From positions 1 to 54,809 of the forward strand of contig JAPEVF010000287.1 of the NCBI GenBank assembly GCA_029747585.1: a DNA stretch of 54,809 nt, given 5' to 3'. Position 1 is the first letter of the stretch. Each line of letters starts with the position of its first letter. This document shows, piece by piece, positions 19,601 to 29,690 of the stretch. The notes under the pieces were generated by a model. That model was not told the DNA's origin. It saw only the letters and a list, made by a program, of their open reading frames with translations, and did not search any database. A program made the position numbers and the translations under genes. The DNA comes from Pleurotus djamor. Its lineage: Eukaryota; Basidiomycota; Agaricomycetes; Agaricales; Pleurotaceae.

Positions 19601-21233
19601 GCGGAGCGGCGCGTGACAGCCAGACATTTTGACGCGATTTATCCCAATTTAAGGCTCAAGCAACCAATCATCTCATCATGGCTAAAGGAGGAGGAGAAGT
19701 GGCGGGCTAGGTGGGCTGATGCCGAGGCAGCCAGCCAGTCAGGGCAAGCCAAGCGTCTCACACAGACAGAGAACCCTGAGGTTACTCAAGCACTGGAGCT
19801 GTGGACCGCCAAGGCTATGGGCGATTCGCTCCAACTCAGTGGACAGGTCCTCAGGGAAAAATGGGTCCGGTTTGCTGATCTATTTGGCATTCCAGAAGAC
19901 CAGCGCATAAACCTCAGTGAAGGTTGGCTTTCATCATTCAAAAAACGATGTGGATTGAGGGAATTTAAACGGCACAGCGAGGCGGCATCAGCCAATATCA
20001 ATGATGTCAAAGATGAACGTGCATGGATCCGCGAATTTATTGACCGTACCAAGTTTGAATTGAAGGACATCTTCAACATGGATGAAACAGGCCTGTTCTA
20101 TGGGTACGCAACGCGGGCGGCGGCGGTTCCACTGGCGATGTTACAGTTGCTAATCTGATTTACTTCCTAGAATGCCGCCCGACCGCGGGTTGATGACCAC
20201 TAAAATGGCAGGAGTGAAAGACAAAAAGACTCGGATCACCTATGCTTTCACGGCGAATGCAGACGGGACCGAAAAGCTTGACCCTTTTGTTATAGGGAAG
20301 TCCAAACAACCACGCGCGTTTGACAAAAAATCATCGGAATCACTTGGTTTCCTTTATCGGAACAATGCCAAGGCCTGGATGACTGCCGTCCTTTATCAAG
20401 AGTGGCTTTGTAACTGGGGCAGCGACCTTCGTGACGAAAAGCGCCACGTTCTCCTTCTTCAAGACAATTTCAGTGCGCATATTGTCCCTGACGACATCAC
20501 TAACATCACCGTCGAAAACGTCCGTGCGAATCTCACAGCCCACGTCCAACCCAACGACGCCGGGATTATTCGCTGCTTCAAAGCTCACTATCGCAGCAAG
20601 TTTTTCAAACGCGCCATCAACTGCTATGACCAAGGAATTACACCTGCAAAAATCTATGCAATCAATCAATTAGAAGCAATGCGGCTCGCGGACATGGCAT
20701 GGGATGAAGTCAGCCAATCAACGATTGCCAATTGCTGGCTCAAGGCTGGTATTCTCCCTCCCTCCCTGACTCAGAGCCGTGCACCACCACCAGCGACTCT
20801 TGCAGCCCCTGAGGCCCCCGTTGAAAATGAAGTCGACGCGTGCCTTGACCATCTTGAATCGCGAGGCGCCCTCCATCGAAAGAATCGCATGGCCATTGAT
20901 GAACTCATCAACCCTGAGTCAGAGAACGAGTTGGTAGGTCTGCTTGTTTCCGACGAAGAAATTGTCACCGCGGTTCAAGAATATGTCACCGAAGCCGAAA
21001 ACAAAGCCAATGATGGCGCCGATACTACCGACGTCGACAAATTAGATGAAACCTCCAAACCCTCTCGCCGCGAGGCCCTTGTTGCGGCAGACACCCTCAA
21101 AAAATATCTTCAACACATTGATGATCCCTTTGCTCGGGAGATGGAGAAGTTACTCGCTGGGTTTGGTTGGCGGACTCGGCTAGAGGCAACAAACGAGATG
21201 GTTGCCACACAGATTACAGATTATTTTTCGTAA
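19547..21233 (+). CDS. pogo/Tigger-type transposase (CENP-B HTH plus DDE_1)
   Basis: Exons 19547-20103 and 20171-21233 flank a 67-bp intron and give 539 residues. The N-terminal half has the helix-turn-helix with KQPIISSWLKEEEKW and the CENP-B-like GWLSSFKKRCGLREFKRH. The catalytic triad is D179 (FNMDETGLFYG), D284 (LLLQDNFSAH) and D315 (HVQPNDAGIIRCFK), a DD30D spacing, so the active site looks intact. The splice restores the usual DETGLFY-PPDRG junction. The first ~20 residues come from the upstream short-repeat array, so the true N-terminal helix may be missing or lie in an unrecognised exon. Cuts and pastes its own DNA, normally at TA. Confidence 0.8.
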
Positions 21234-21296
21234 ATTTCCAATAAATTTCTGCCCCTAATAAATCACATGACCTTGTGCTATCCCATACTCCATCAA

Positions 21297-21334
21297 AACC
21301 CATACTTTCGAGCTTCCACCGAAAGGTATGGGTT
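21297..21334. repeat. Imperfect hairpin
   Basis: AACCCATACTTTCG and, ten bases later, CGAAAGGTATGGGTT form an inverted repeat with one extra G. It sits exactly between the transposase stop and the truncated F-box gene, so it may be a transposon end or a scar at a rearrangement breakpoint. Confidence 0.55.
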
Positions 21335-22161
21335 ATCTCAGAGTCGACTGTAGTCGAAGTAGGGCGGTGACAGAATTAGGGTGGTTCGGAGTGTCCCCAA
21401 CTTTGAGTTCGCGAAGGTTTGGCATCGAAGGTAATACAGGAGGGAGAGGGACGCCAAGGAGGCCCAGGTTTCGTAAATAACGGAGCTCCCCCCATGGCAG
21501 GAGCCTGGAAGGTGGGGCGGTTGTGATGTAGTGGTCAATATGTATGTTGAGTAATTCTAAACGGGGAGACGGAGAGTCTGTGGTGGGTTTGTGGGAGGGG
21601 AAGTCGACGGGCAAGGAGAACAGCCTCGAAAGCGTGCTACATTGCACCGTATCCCCGCGGATTGATATTTCTTGGATTCTGGTCACATCAGTGAAAGCCG
21701 CCTCTGCAGACAGCCAGAATTCGGACTGATTGCGATCAATCTCCTCTCCATTGTTGGTGTCATCCGGAATCTTACAAAAGAGCCGCAACGGCGCGGATTT
21801 GGAGCGAAAGAGCATTTCCATGGTATGGGGCGCGGGTAGGTCAATGGAGGTCCATAGCGAAGGATTGTTTAGACCGATATTCCTCCAGGCTCGACAAACA
21901 TGAACAGTCGAGTTCATCCATTGATGACGCCTCCGCGAGAAAGGAAAAGTCTGCTCGAGCTCCGCGTTGAGCTTGGTGAAGGCGAATATCCTGTACAGTA
22001 TTTCATCCGGAAGCTGAGATATCGCGCAGTACGTGTTTCTCCGTATCTTCAGGGCATGAATTTGCTCGTCAATAGCTTGATGGGCAAGTACATCGGTCCT
22101 GATATGCTGGTTCTGTGAGCCAGAAGCGGTTCCTCAAGTTATATCATGTACAACGTACCAT
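21333..22161 (-). pseudogene. Truncated F-box protein gene, copy 1 of the duplicated block
   Basis: Exon 1 is just the ATG (22159-22161), followed by a 46-bp intron and exon 2 (21333-22112); the product is 260 residues. It holds an intact F-box (QLPDEILYRIFAFTK, VCRAWRNIGLNNPSLWTSID) and the start of a leucine-rich region. Homology to the 603-residue paralogue at 50503-52360 stops at about 21346, after TACTTCGACTAC, where transposon-side sequence begins and supplies a stop codon. It keeps the F-box that would bind Skp1 but has lost most of the substrate-binding part. It could be expressed as a dominant fragment, or be dead. Confidence 0.7.
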
Positions 22162-23830
22162 GAACTCCACCGTAAAAATAAACGGCGCTGGTTGGGAGAT
22201 GCAGTNGGGGGGAGTTGATAAAGAGACCCCGTCTGGGTACCTGAGCTTGACAATTCAGGAAACGTCAAAAGAACAAAGGTTTTCGGAGGCGCTGCACATA
22301 TCTCCTTCCCGAGACCATGGATTCTTGGCAGTTGTGTGTGCCTCCGAGGAGGATCAGAAGTTGGTCCATGGACTTACATAAGCGCTAGTTCTGAAATCAA
22401 GGAACAGGAGCACAGGAGAAGCCTCCTATCAAACCAAAACAATTCGAGAGCTTGGAGGGAATGAGTCCATCAATGTCCCCCATACAGTACCTTATCCCGC
22501 TAAAGCAATTCTTCTCATGTTCTACTAACCATTTTCCAGCCGCTCTGATCACGGTTGACGAAAGATGACAGCGATATATCCCATCGCATCTACACAAGAC
22601 AAGTATCCTAAAATATCGCGCGCACTGAGCGGGCTTCTCTGATGGAGATGACTACCGTTCGCCCTACGATGGGAGTCAGGCAATCTCACTCACAAGATTG
22701 CTCACGAGGTGAGACTTACCGATGAACTGCTTATGCCTGTTCGTTCAAGGGCCTCGAGACGTCTCTGAAGGTCTGCGATGACTTGAGTTTGATCTGTACT
22801 CTCAGTCGGCTGCGTAGATACTGTCAGTCACACCGGATCGGATAAACAGCTCCCATGAACATACCTCAGCATCAACCTTCTCCTCCGCAGCCTTTTGCTT
22901 TTCTTCCTTCTCTGCTTCGAGTCGTTTCAGGACAGCGTTGAGACGTTTTTCACGCTCGTCCATTCTTGCCAGCCTTTCATCTTGAGCTCTGTCTGACCTC
23001 TCCATCGATTCCGCGAGCATGAGAGTAGTCTCCGACAATCGCTCTGAGCTTCTCTCCTTCATACGCGAGAGATTGTAGTCAGTAAGATCGATCCAGACCA
23101 TCAACAGCGTATCTGAACGCACCACGGTGGCTGAAAACCGATCCACGGTAGACGAAAGTCTGTCTACGCTATTCGACGTGGACTCCATAGTGTCGGAGAG
23201 CCGATCAACGGTTGAGGAAAGTCTGTCCATACTGTTCGACAAGGACCCCATGGTGGTATTGAGATTCTTGAAAGTTGCGTCCATGCTGCTGAAAGTACTT
23301 GCTAGCAGCGCTAATGTCGCATTCAGTTGGGGGTTGGAAGAGTCCATGTTCAAAATCGGAGGGCTTTGATTCGGGTTCGTCGCTGGGCTGTGGATTTCTG
23401 GAGCAACACAAGGTCGCAATAGTTGAAGAACTCATGAACACATTGCGAACGAGATGAATATGAAGGGCACCTATAGCCAACTCCTCCTCTCCCGTAGAGA
23501 AGCTTCTACTAGCCCTACAACGAATTCAAATACTCTGCAAGTGAGCCCTCTGATTTCCAGCATCGGACGCACATTGACAGCTCTTGAGAAGATGATTCAG
23601 ACATTCTCCTGTTGCCCTAAGGATCCTGAGCGGTTCAACGGAGATGATAGATAGTCCAGCGGACAATCTGAAGGAAGGATAGAGAGGCAGCGAAAGGACT
23701 TGAAGGAAGCGTGAGTTGCTGATATGCTGAAGGTTTACATAACGACATGAGGACAAGCTCGAGTCAGACTTCGCGGGTTAGGGGTGTCCTCATTGTCATT
23801 GTCACAGTCACCCGCCGCTCAGCCGAATAT
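21346..23830 (-). repeat. Segmental duplication, copy 1 (inverted)
   Basis: The block matches 48890-51312 in reverse orientation. It includes both genes, their ~490-bp intergenic spacer and upstream DNA as far as the shared AATGAGGACACCCCTAACC. Intron sequences and the spacer have diverged clearly, so the duplication is not very recent. Confidence 0.85.
22652..23604 (-). CDS. Coiled-coil protein, copy 1 of the duplicated block
   Basis: Five exons (23573-23604, 23471-23508, 22865-23397, 22720-22809, 22652-22663) join in phase to 234 residues. It starts MSESSSQELS and has EIHSPATNPN, then a heptad-like run of SMDRLSSTVDRLSDT units, a long charged helix (RLARMDEREKRLNAVLKRLE), and a short C-terminal helix ending SSSSGER. 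The exon structure is the same in the paralogue at 49103-50011. One 63-bp segment (starts 23140 and 23203) is duplicated in tandem in this copy, lengthening the coiled coil by 21 residues. Function unknown; probably a self-associating rod. Confidence 0.7.
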
Positions 23831-24031
23831 TGCTCAGCTCTCAGATATAACAAACGCATAACTTAGAGTATTCCACGTCTCGACTGCCCAGTTCAACCTT
23901 CGAGCCTCGCAACAAAGTTGACGGTTTCTGCGCGAAAGGAGCTTCAACTTGCTTCCTCGGCCAACGCTGCCGTTCTCGCAACTATTTCATCCATTCCCAA
24001 GGATATCAAGGATATAATCTGCCCGTACGGC

Positions 24032-24807
24032 TTAGCTAGAGTAAGACGCTAAGCTCGCTACATAAAGACCATTCAAGTATTTCGCATCCTCCCGTCGCTT
24101 CTTCTCGTCTTCTTTCTTCTGCATCTCCGGGTCCGCGTTGACGACATCGTGGATGCATACGAAAAGGATGGGTCCAGGATCTGAGAGCGAGCCTGGGGAC
24201 CCTCGATATGTCTTATTGGTATCGCTCTTTGCGTCGCGCTTTGAGCCGGTAAAGGTGATTTCTGAATCCTTTGTCAGTCATCCAAAAGGCGTCGGCCTGA
24301 TTGATGTGGTTTTCATACCTTGGATAGCCTCATCACGCCTAGCCATAGATAGCAGGTCTCCTACCGCTCGCTTGACAGAGCCGAACGATCTGGTGAACAC
24401 AGTACCTCTGTCGACGATTTCAAATTGGATCATTGAATCTTCACTTTGGTCGGTTCTACGCGCGAAGGTAAACCCGTCATTCTCCTGAAAATACTTCCGC
24501 AACGAGTCGGGGAGCTAGCTCACATTGAGAACCGCTCATTCCACGTCGGTTCGAAGCTCCCCTCCACTACTTCGGTACGATGGGTTGTATGTTGCGTGTT
24601 GTACGTATGCCACGCTGTTATTTCGACACATACGCTTGGAAAGCGGTGTTTGATCAGAGACTTGGACGACAGGTTTGCTGCTTTGATGACTGGAAGGGGA
24701 GGCACGAAGCGGTCAATGCATCACATCGACAGTCGTACCCGAATAGAGAAACCCACCTTCGATTGTGAAACTACAGACACAAACCGCCAAACGCAGTAAG
24801 TCAGTCA
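24032..24807 (-). CDS. Small C2-domain protein
   Basis: Four exons (24753-24807, 24524-24689, 24319-24455, 24032-24261) join in phase to 195 residues. MTDLLRLAVVSV and VIKAANLSSKSL give the first strands of a C2 domain; SFEPTWNERFSI matches the family's N-P-x-W-N-E-x-F turn, and SMIQFEIVDRG the next strand. The C-terminal third ends in a charged helix (EMQKKEDEKKRREDAKY). C2 domains bind membranes, often with Ca2+, or proteins. The acidic Ca2+ loops are not obvious (HRFPSV where L-P-D-P-F is usual), so binding is probably Ca2+-independent. No second domain is present. The first donor (GTGG|GTTTCT) was chosen for phase and is the least certain border. Confidence 0.6.
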
Positions 24808-24841
24808 TCTTGGCTCTCTGCCGCCTTATACTCCTTCGTAC

Positions 24842-25075
24842 TTACTTATACTTTGGACTAGCTTTTGTGTCGATTGGTCGGAAAGGCGCTAGTTGCATGT
24901 GGTCGGTGTTGGGCATAGGAAACATAGGATAGGCCATCTCTTCAATAATGATTGGAGGAGACGCAGGGTGCGTAAGCCTACTCCCAATGTATAAGTACGA
25001 TACTGAGGCGGTAATGCGCTCTATAATGGAACACATGATTGAACGCCATTTCATCAAATTCAAATTTAGAGTCAA
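24842..25075 (-). CDS. Short unknown open frame upstream of the C2 gene
   Basis: A 77-residue frame including THPASPPIIIEEMAYPMFP ends 35 bp before the C2 start codon on the same strand. The stop overlaps a good donor (AA|GTAAGTACG), so it could instead be an upstream exon of the same gene. No family recognised. Confidence 0.25.
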   Translation of the reverse strand: MTLNLNLMKWRSIMCSIIERITASVSYLYIGSRLTHPASPPIIIEEMAYPMFPMPNTDHMQLAPFRPIDTKASPKYK

Positions 25076-25199
25076 TACTCCACCTGCCGCTGATGGTGCT
25101 GATGTGTTGCGGATGTTTACCAGATCTTGTTCTCAGATCAAGTAGACACAGAGATAACAGGNGCGGGGGGGGGGGGGGGGTTGATGGGTTACGCAAAAT

Positions 25200-27388
25200 C
25201 AGCCCAAGTCGATGACAGGCTCAATGGGATGCGCTCCTATAAGACTCCTAAGGCTCCCGTCGAAGAATCGGGCAGTCCGGCAGAAGTCCCACTGTGCTTT
25301 CTGAGTCTTTCACAGACTTTCGTGGAGTACTTGGTCGCGGTGCTAGTGCTGATGGTCACACAAGTGCATCTGCGGCTACCATCTGACTTTCGACGTTTGC
25401 GCCCCCAAGCATCTTAAAGGGAATCTCCTATCTCTCGTGGATTATTATGTAAATAAGCGCTTGTCCTGTGTTCGACCTCGGGATCATAGAACTCTCCCAT
25501 CATCAATCGCCCTGCGATAACGTTCCTCGCAAACAACGTCCAGGATCGCGTAAACTGCGGCCAGCTAAGGACGCTAACCTCCATCGCTATCCCCTTCTCC
25601 TTTCAGTCCACCCTTCCTGGCCACCTCAATGGCGTTCTACACGCTCGTACATCGCTGTACCCGAACGCTGGGTTCCTCGGGGTTTGATAACCGTTTTCGG
25701 GGTTGGCACTGGCTGCGGGGAGTGGATATGTGGTTGACAGACCACCTGCGGTTCCGGGTCTTGTTGGTGGCAAATCGACTAGGCCTTCCCATATTCTTCG
25801 ATACCCTCCACCCTCAACTTTGCAGCTGTCGATCATCAGTCACTACTAGTCCATCCCTGCCGCTCGCCACGAGCCAAACTTCAAGATTCCAGTCCAAGCT
25901 TTCGCTCCTGCGGCCTTTCAAGTCTTCCCTTCGCTTTCGACTCTTTGTCCAGTGAGAGGTCGTACCTTAGTCTCCTATAGCCGTGCCGTCCTTCCACTCG
26001 ACGTCCAACCGTGGTTCCGTCATATTCCCCGCCCACGACTATTACCAGCGGCTACGATACCACGCTGTATCACTCCTGTGGCCGGGGCTTGGAATGCGGG
26101 GCGAAGGGCTCTTGACGTGGACTTCACATGGAAAAAGTCATCGGCATGAGGTCCTGTGGGGGCTGTACCTATAGGTGGCAGGCTGGTCGAAAACGAAATC
26201 AAAACTTGGCGCTCGAGGCGTTCCGGAGATTGATCATGCAAAACGTCTGAGAGGGTGAGCGAAAGCTCCTCAGTAACGTCGGAACCAATGACTGACAAGA
26301 CTCGAAGCTCCTGGTAGTCCGGACGTTGCGTCATGGAGGGTTGAGCGCCCGGAGCGGCGAAATCGTTGACAGTCCATCGAACATCGTCGTCTTGAGGAGA
26401 CGTCAACGAATGTCACGGACAGGTGTTGGTATTCGTGGACGGAACTAGAGTGATGGATGGTGCACGAACCGAATGGGGAGGATGACCAAGATGACCTGTT
26501 TTCCTCGATGCTGGCGTCGGAAACTCGTTTCTATGCTTGGCTTTCCCTTCCCCACCCCTTCTTCACCGCTGGCAAGCCTCCGCTCTTGTCCAGCGAGCGG
26601 AGACGTATCTTGACTCGTCTCGCTGTGGGTACACTCTATCCCGTGTACTTCAAGATCTTGCCTGTGTCATGTTGGTTTACGCGTCAATGGCATTGCGCCT
26701 CCGCACGCTGAGCATGTTATCATAATCTGGGTTGCCACTGGCTGCTCAGCGATGGCATCGGGGATCCTTTCTGTGGAGAGTGGTTCAGTACACAGATCAT
26801 GACTTAACGGCGTCTCAAAGCAGCTACATACCCTTCGAGCGCCTCGTCATCCTTTTGTTGTGGTTTTCGACCCGCACGCATCCTCGGCCTCCCACCCTAT
26901 GCGAAGCGTCCTGGAACGCTGGACCTCAATAGTCAAGTCTCTGAAGGGTTCCCCGTGGTTCAGTTTAGATCCAGCTATTTTGTGTATTATCACTAAAAAG
27001 ACAATTGTTCCATACGCCTTGTACGCGACCGTCATTTGTTGTATTTATTGCCGTACTACTTGTTACTATTGCACGAAAGGTTCACTCTTTTCTTTTCCTC
27101 TATATATCCTCCCTATGTCCTCTTTTCTATTTCCCTTCGCCCTTCATATACATATATCATACCGCGTCTTCCTATGCGCTTTCTCGGTATACCCTTTGTT
27201 ACCTTTTGCTCGAAAGATGTTACGTCTTTGTGTCTTTTGTAGTGCTGCTCACAGATCGTTTGGCCGCCTAAAGCTCTTGCCGTCCATCCAAAATCCACTA
27301 GACCGCCCCTTTCAACGTAGCCAGGGGGTTCAATTTCCCGATCTCGGGAGTTGTTAGGCTCGTTTTGTTCGCCCATCCAACACAGCTA
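25200..27388. other. No confident gene
   Basis: Short frames occur on both strands; the longest minus-strand one (26020-26406) contains DVTEELSLTLSDVLHDQSPERLE and may be a decayed gene piece. No splice-consistent gene or known domain. The last ~60 bp (GTTCAATTTCCCGATCTCGGG) resemble the region upstream of the F-box gene at 33.1 kb and are probably promoter and leader of the next gene. Confidence 0.4.
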
Positions 27389-27457
27389 GTGAGTATCAAA
27401 CATTTACTCAGAAGCCACGAATTACATCTCAACGCTCATGATACATTGATACTACAG
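27389..27457 (+). other. Intron in the 5' leader of the F-box gene
   Basis: GTGAGTATCA to ATACTACAG, 69 bp, ends 12 bp before the start codon. The tandem paralogue has an equivalent leader intron (33081-33127), which supports it. Confidence 0.55.
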
Positions 27458-27469
27458 GCCGAAAGAAAT

Positions 27470-28981
27470 ATGGTCTTGCCCATAAATGGCCTCGAGCGAC
27501 TCCCCGACGACATTTTGGCTCTCATATTCCTCTGCTGTTGTGAAAATGACACGGGTGCAATGTACCTTCAAGGCATTTGCAAACGTTGGAGGGCGATCTG
27601 CCTCTCGACGCCTCGAATGTGGGCTTTCATCAACCTCGCGCACATTGATCAAGTACCCATGATGCTCGACCGCGCGAAGGCAGCTCCACTCGTGGTTGAT
27701 ATGCCTCTGTGGTGTATCCCGTGCGAGCAAGAAGAAACCTGGGCCACTGTGAAACATGTCATGTCATTGAGTAGCCAGTTTCAGACGCTCTCGGTTGCTT
27801 CTGGTCTCATGGATCCGAAGTTAGTCACCAAACTTTTCGGAGAAATCAAGGACGACGCACCCATCCTTGAGGAAATACGGCTAAGCAGTGGTTTGACCGC
27901 GCAATTACATGTTCAGTGGGACTCTGATAAGTGGCACTGGACGCATTTGCCTTCCCTTCGCACAGTAGAACTTCGCGACCTACCACTTCCACACCGCTTC
28001 CCAACGACTCCACGTTTAACTCGGCTTGTCGTATCTTACGCTACTCGTGAAGACTTGGGTGCCTTCACCATTTGGACCATCCTCTCTATCCTTCAGAATA
28101 CCCCCCTGATCGAAGAAATTTTCGTTGGGACGATTTGCTCAGTCGAATACGCTCTGTTTTCGCCTGGTCCCATATCGTTGCCGGAGAAGCTTGTGTTGGG
28201 CCACTTGAAGCATATCGATGTTTCAGCCCAAACATTCAGCCAATTATCCCTGTTCAACTACATCGAGTTTCCCACTACAACCGAAGTCTGCTTCAAATCC
28301 CAGTTGGACGATCTCTTCTCTCCGAGTGATGAAGCACCCTCTGTCGCTACGCTTGAACATGTTTGTTCGCGACTATATGAGGGTTTTGGAAAGCAGGGAC
28401 TTGAAGCAACATTTACGCTCCAGCCGAATTTCCCATCGTTCAAGTTTTCCCCAATTGATCCGTCAACGACCCCAGTATTTCAAGTCGCCTCTCGGAAACG
28501 CTGTCATTTCATCCTTCCCGCTATCCGCAGGTTAACGCCTGCCGTAAAGAAGCTAACTCTGGTGTTGCTTCAAAACGCACCTGATTTTCGATTTATCGAG
28601 CAGTTGCTTCCGTCGCTTCCCAATGTCGAGACCATCGTCCTGGAGTATTCCCATTTGTCGCTCCTGGAGTTACTCGAACCAAGGACTTCGACGTCGACTC
28701 CGGCTGTATCTTCTCCAATATCAAGTTCTCCAGCTCCAGTGTTGATCCTTCCCAAGCTCAGAGAAGTTGTTGTGACAGGCGGTGCGATATCTGAGGATGA
28801 TCACACCGGTCGGGCCTTTACTTGGATCACTCGGCTCCTCAACTCTCGGCCCTCCGTCATAGTGAGGATATACAAGGCTAATGCCGCCATCGAGATCAAA
28901 GATTTGATTTGTAATGAACCTCGGGTGCTTGTCGAGGAGGTCAACTACTTCGGCGACGATGGTATCATTTACGACTGGTAG
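27470..28981 (+). CDS. F-box protein with leucine-rich region, tandem copy 1
   Basis: The start MVLPINGLERLPDDIL was chosen because the upstream open frame is interrupted by a leader intron, and because the paralogue starts at the same place. It is 503 residues without introns. The F-box is LERLPDDILALIFLCC through YLQGICKRWRAICLSTPRMW (residues ~7-50). After it come irregular leucine-rich repeats (LPSLRTVELRDLPLP, TPRLTRLVVSYATRE, LGHLKHIDVSAQTFSQL). In the cell such proteins join Skp1-cullin ubiquitin ligases and select targets through the repeat part. The C-end CNEPRVLVEEVNYFGDDG is shared with the paralogue at 33140. Confidence 0.8.
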   Translation: MVLPINGLERLPDDILALIFLCCCENDTGAMYLQGICKRWRAICLSTPRMWAFINLAHIDQVPMMLDRAKAAPLVVDMPLWCIPCEQEETWATVKHVMSLSSQFQTLSVASGLMDPKLVTKLFGEIKDDAPILEEIRLSSGLTAQLHVQWDSDKWHWTHLPSLRTVELRDLPLPHRFPTTPRLTRLVVSYATREDLGAFTIWTILSILQNTPLIEEIFVGTICSVEYALFSPGPISLPEKLVLGHLKHIDVSAQTFSQLSLFNYIEFPTTTEVCFKSQLDDLFSPSDEAPSVATLEHVCSRLYEGFGKQGLEATFTLQPNFPSFKFSPIDPSTTPVFQVASRKRCHFILPAIRRLTPAVKKLTLVLLQNAPDFRFIEQLLPSLPNVETIVLEYSHLSLLELLEPRTSTSTPAVSSPISSSPAPVLILPKLREVVVTGGAISEDDHTGRAFTWITRLLNSRPSVIVRIYKANAAIEIKDLICNEPRVLVEEVNYFGDDGIIYDW

Positions 28982-29179
28982 TATTGATTTTGCGTGAGTT
29001 TGGCTTCTGATGCTCTCTTTATCTCAGTACCCTCACAGTCCTGCTTTTTAGAAGGTGTGATTCAAGTAAGAATCTACCACTTTCTATAATTACCATCCGT
29101 GTACTTTCCGTTCAGCTTCTGAATACGACAAAATCCAACTCTACCTATCTCCTCTCTTCTCAGTACCTGTCACGGATGC

Positions 29180-29690
29180 ATAGCAGAGGTTTGAGGCGAC
29201 GTTTCATCTGACGTCGGGATTCCCATCTTTCGATTTGGTTCTGATCGATGCTGGTAGTGCTATGACTGGCGGAGCGACTATCCCAACGTTTGGACTTCAC
29301 TCTTGGACCCGCTGTCTTGTCATTCTCCCCGCTATCCTCACTGGCATCCGTTGGATCCACTGCATCCGAGAGACCATCATCTTATAACATTCCTGCTTGT
29401 TGATTTTGGGGTTATTGGAACCTGGGACTTTGGCGTCGACTCGTCCATTGTCTCCCTAAACCTCTGACACTCTCACTTCCGCGTCAATCCTCCCTGAACT
29501 CGGGTCTCAAAGAAGTCATCGTGACTGGCGGCATGATATTGCAGATTATAACCACCTTCTGTCCTTTACTCATATCATCAGGTTCCTCAGCTGGCGGACA
29601 CAAGCAATAGTGAGGATACGCAAGGTTGCTATTGCCGTTGAAATCAATTTTCAATGAGCCTTGGGTGCCACTTCCATCATTCCATGAGCT
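29180..29690 (+). pseudogene. Decayed F-box paralogue (C-terminal part)
   Basis: Pieces match the neighbouring F-box genes in order. GLEATFHLTSGFPSFD corresponds to GLEATFTLQPNFPSFKF, CLVILPAI to HFILPAI, LKEVIVTGGMIL to LREVVVTGGAIS, and AIVRIRKVAIAVEI to SVIVRIYKANAAIEI. Frames shift between the pieces and stops occur, so it is a dead third copy. The N-terminal part, including the F-box, was not found. Confidence 0.6.

Larger units (their letters stand above)
19186..21345 (+). mobile_element. pogo-like DNA transposon, ends uncertain
   Basis: The transposase gene lies between the GGCGTTC array and a short hairpin at 21297-21334. Clear terminal inverted repeats with TA duplications were not found. 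The left limit is set at the first repeat word and the right limit at the point where homology to the duplicated F-box gene begins (~21346). Confidence 0.5.

Noticed and set aside
25162..25182. Poly-G tract as a G-quadruplex signal
   Set aside because: It adjoins an undetermined base and looks like a homopolymer or gap artefact, so structure cannot be argued from it.
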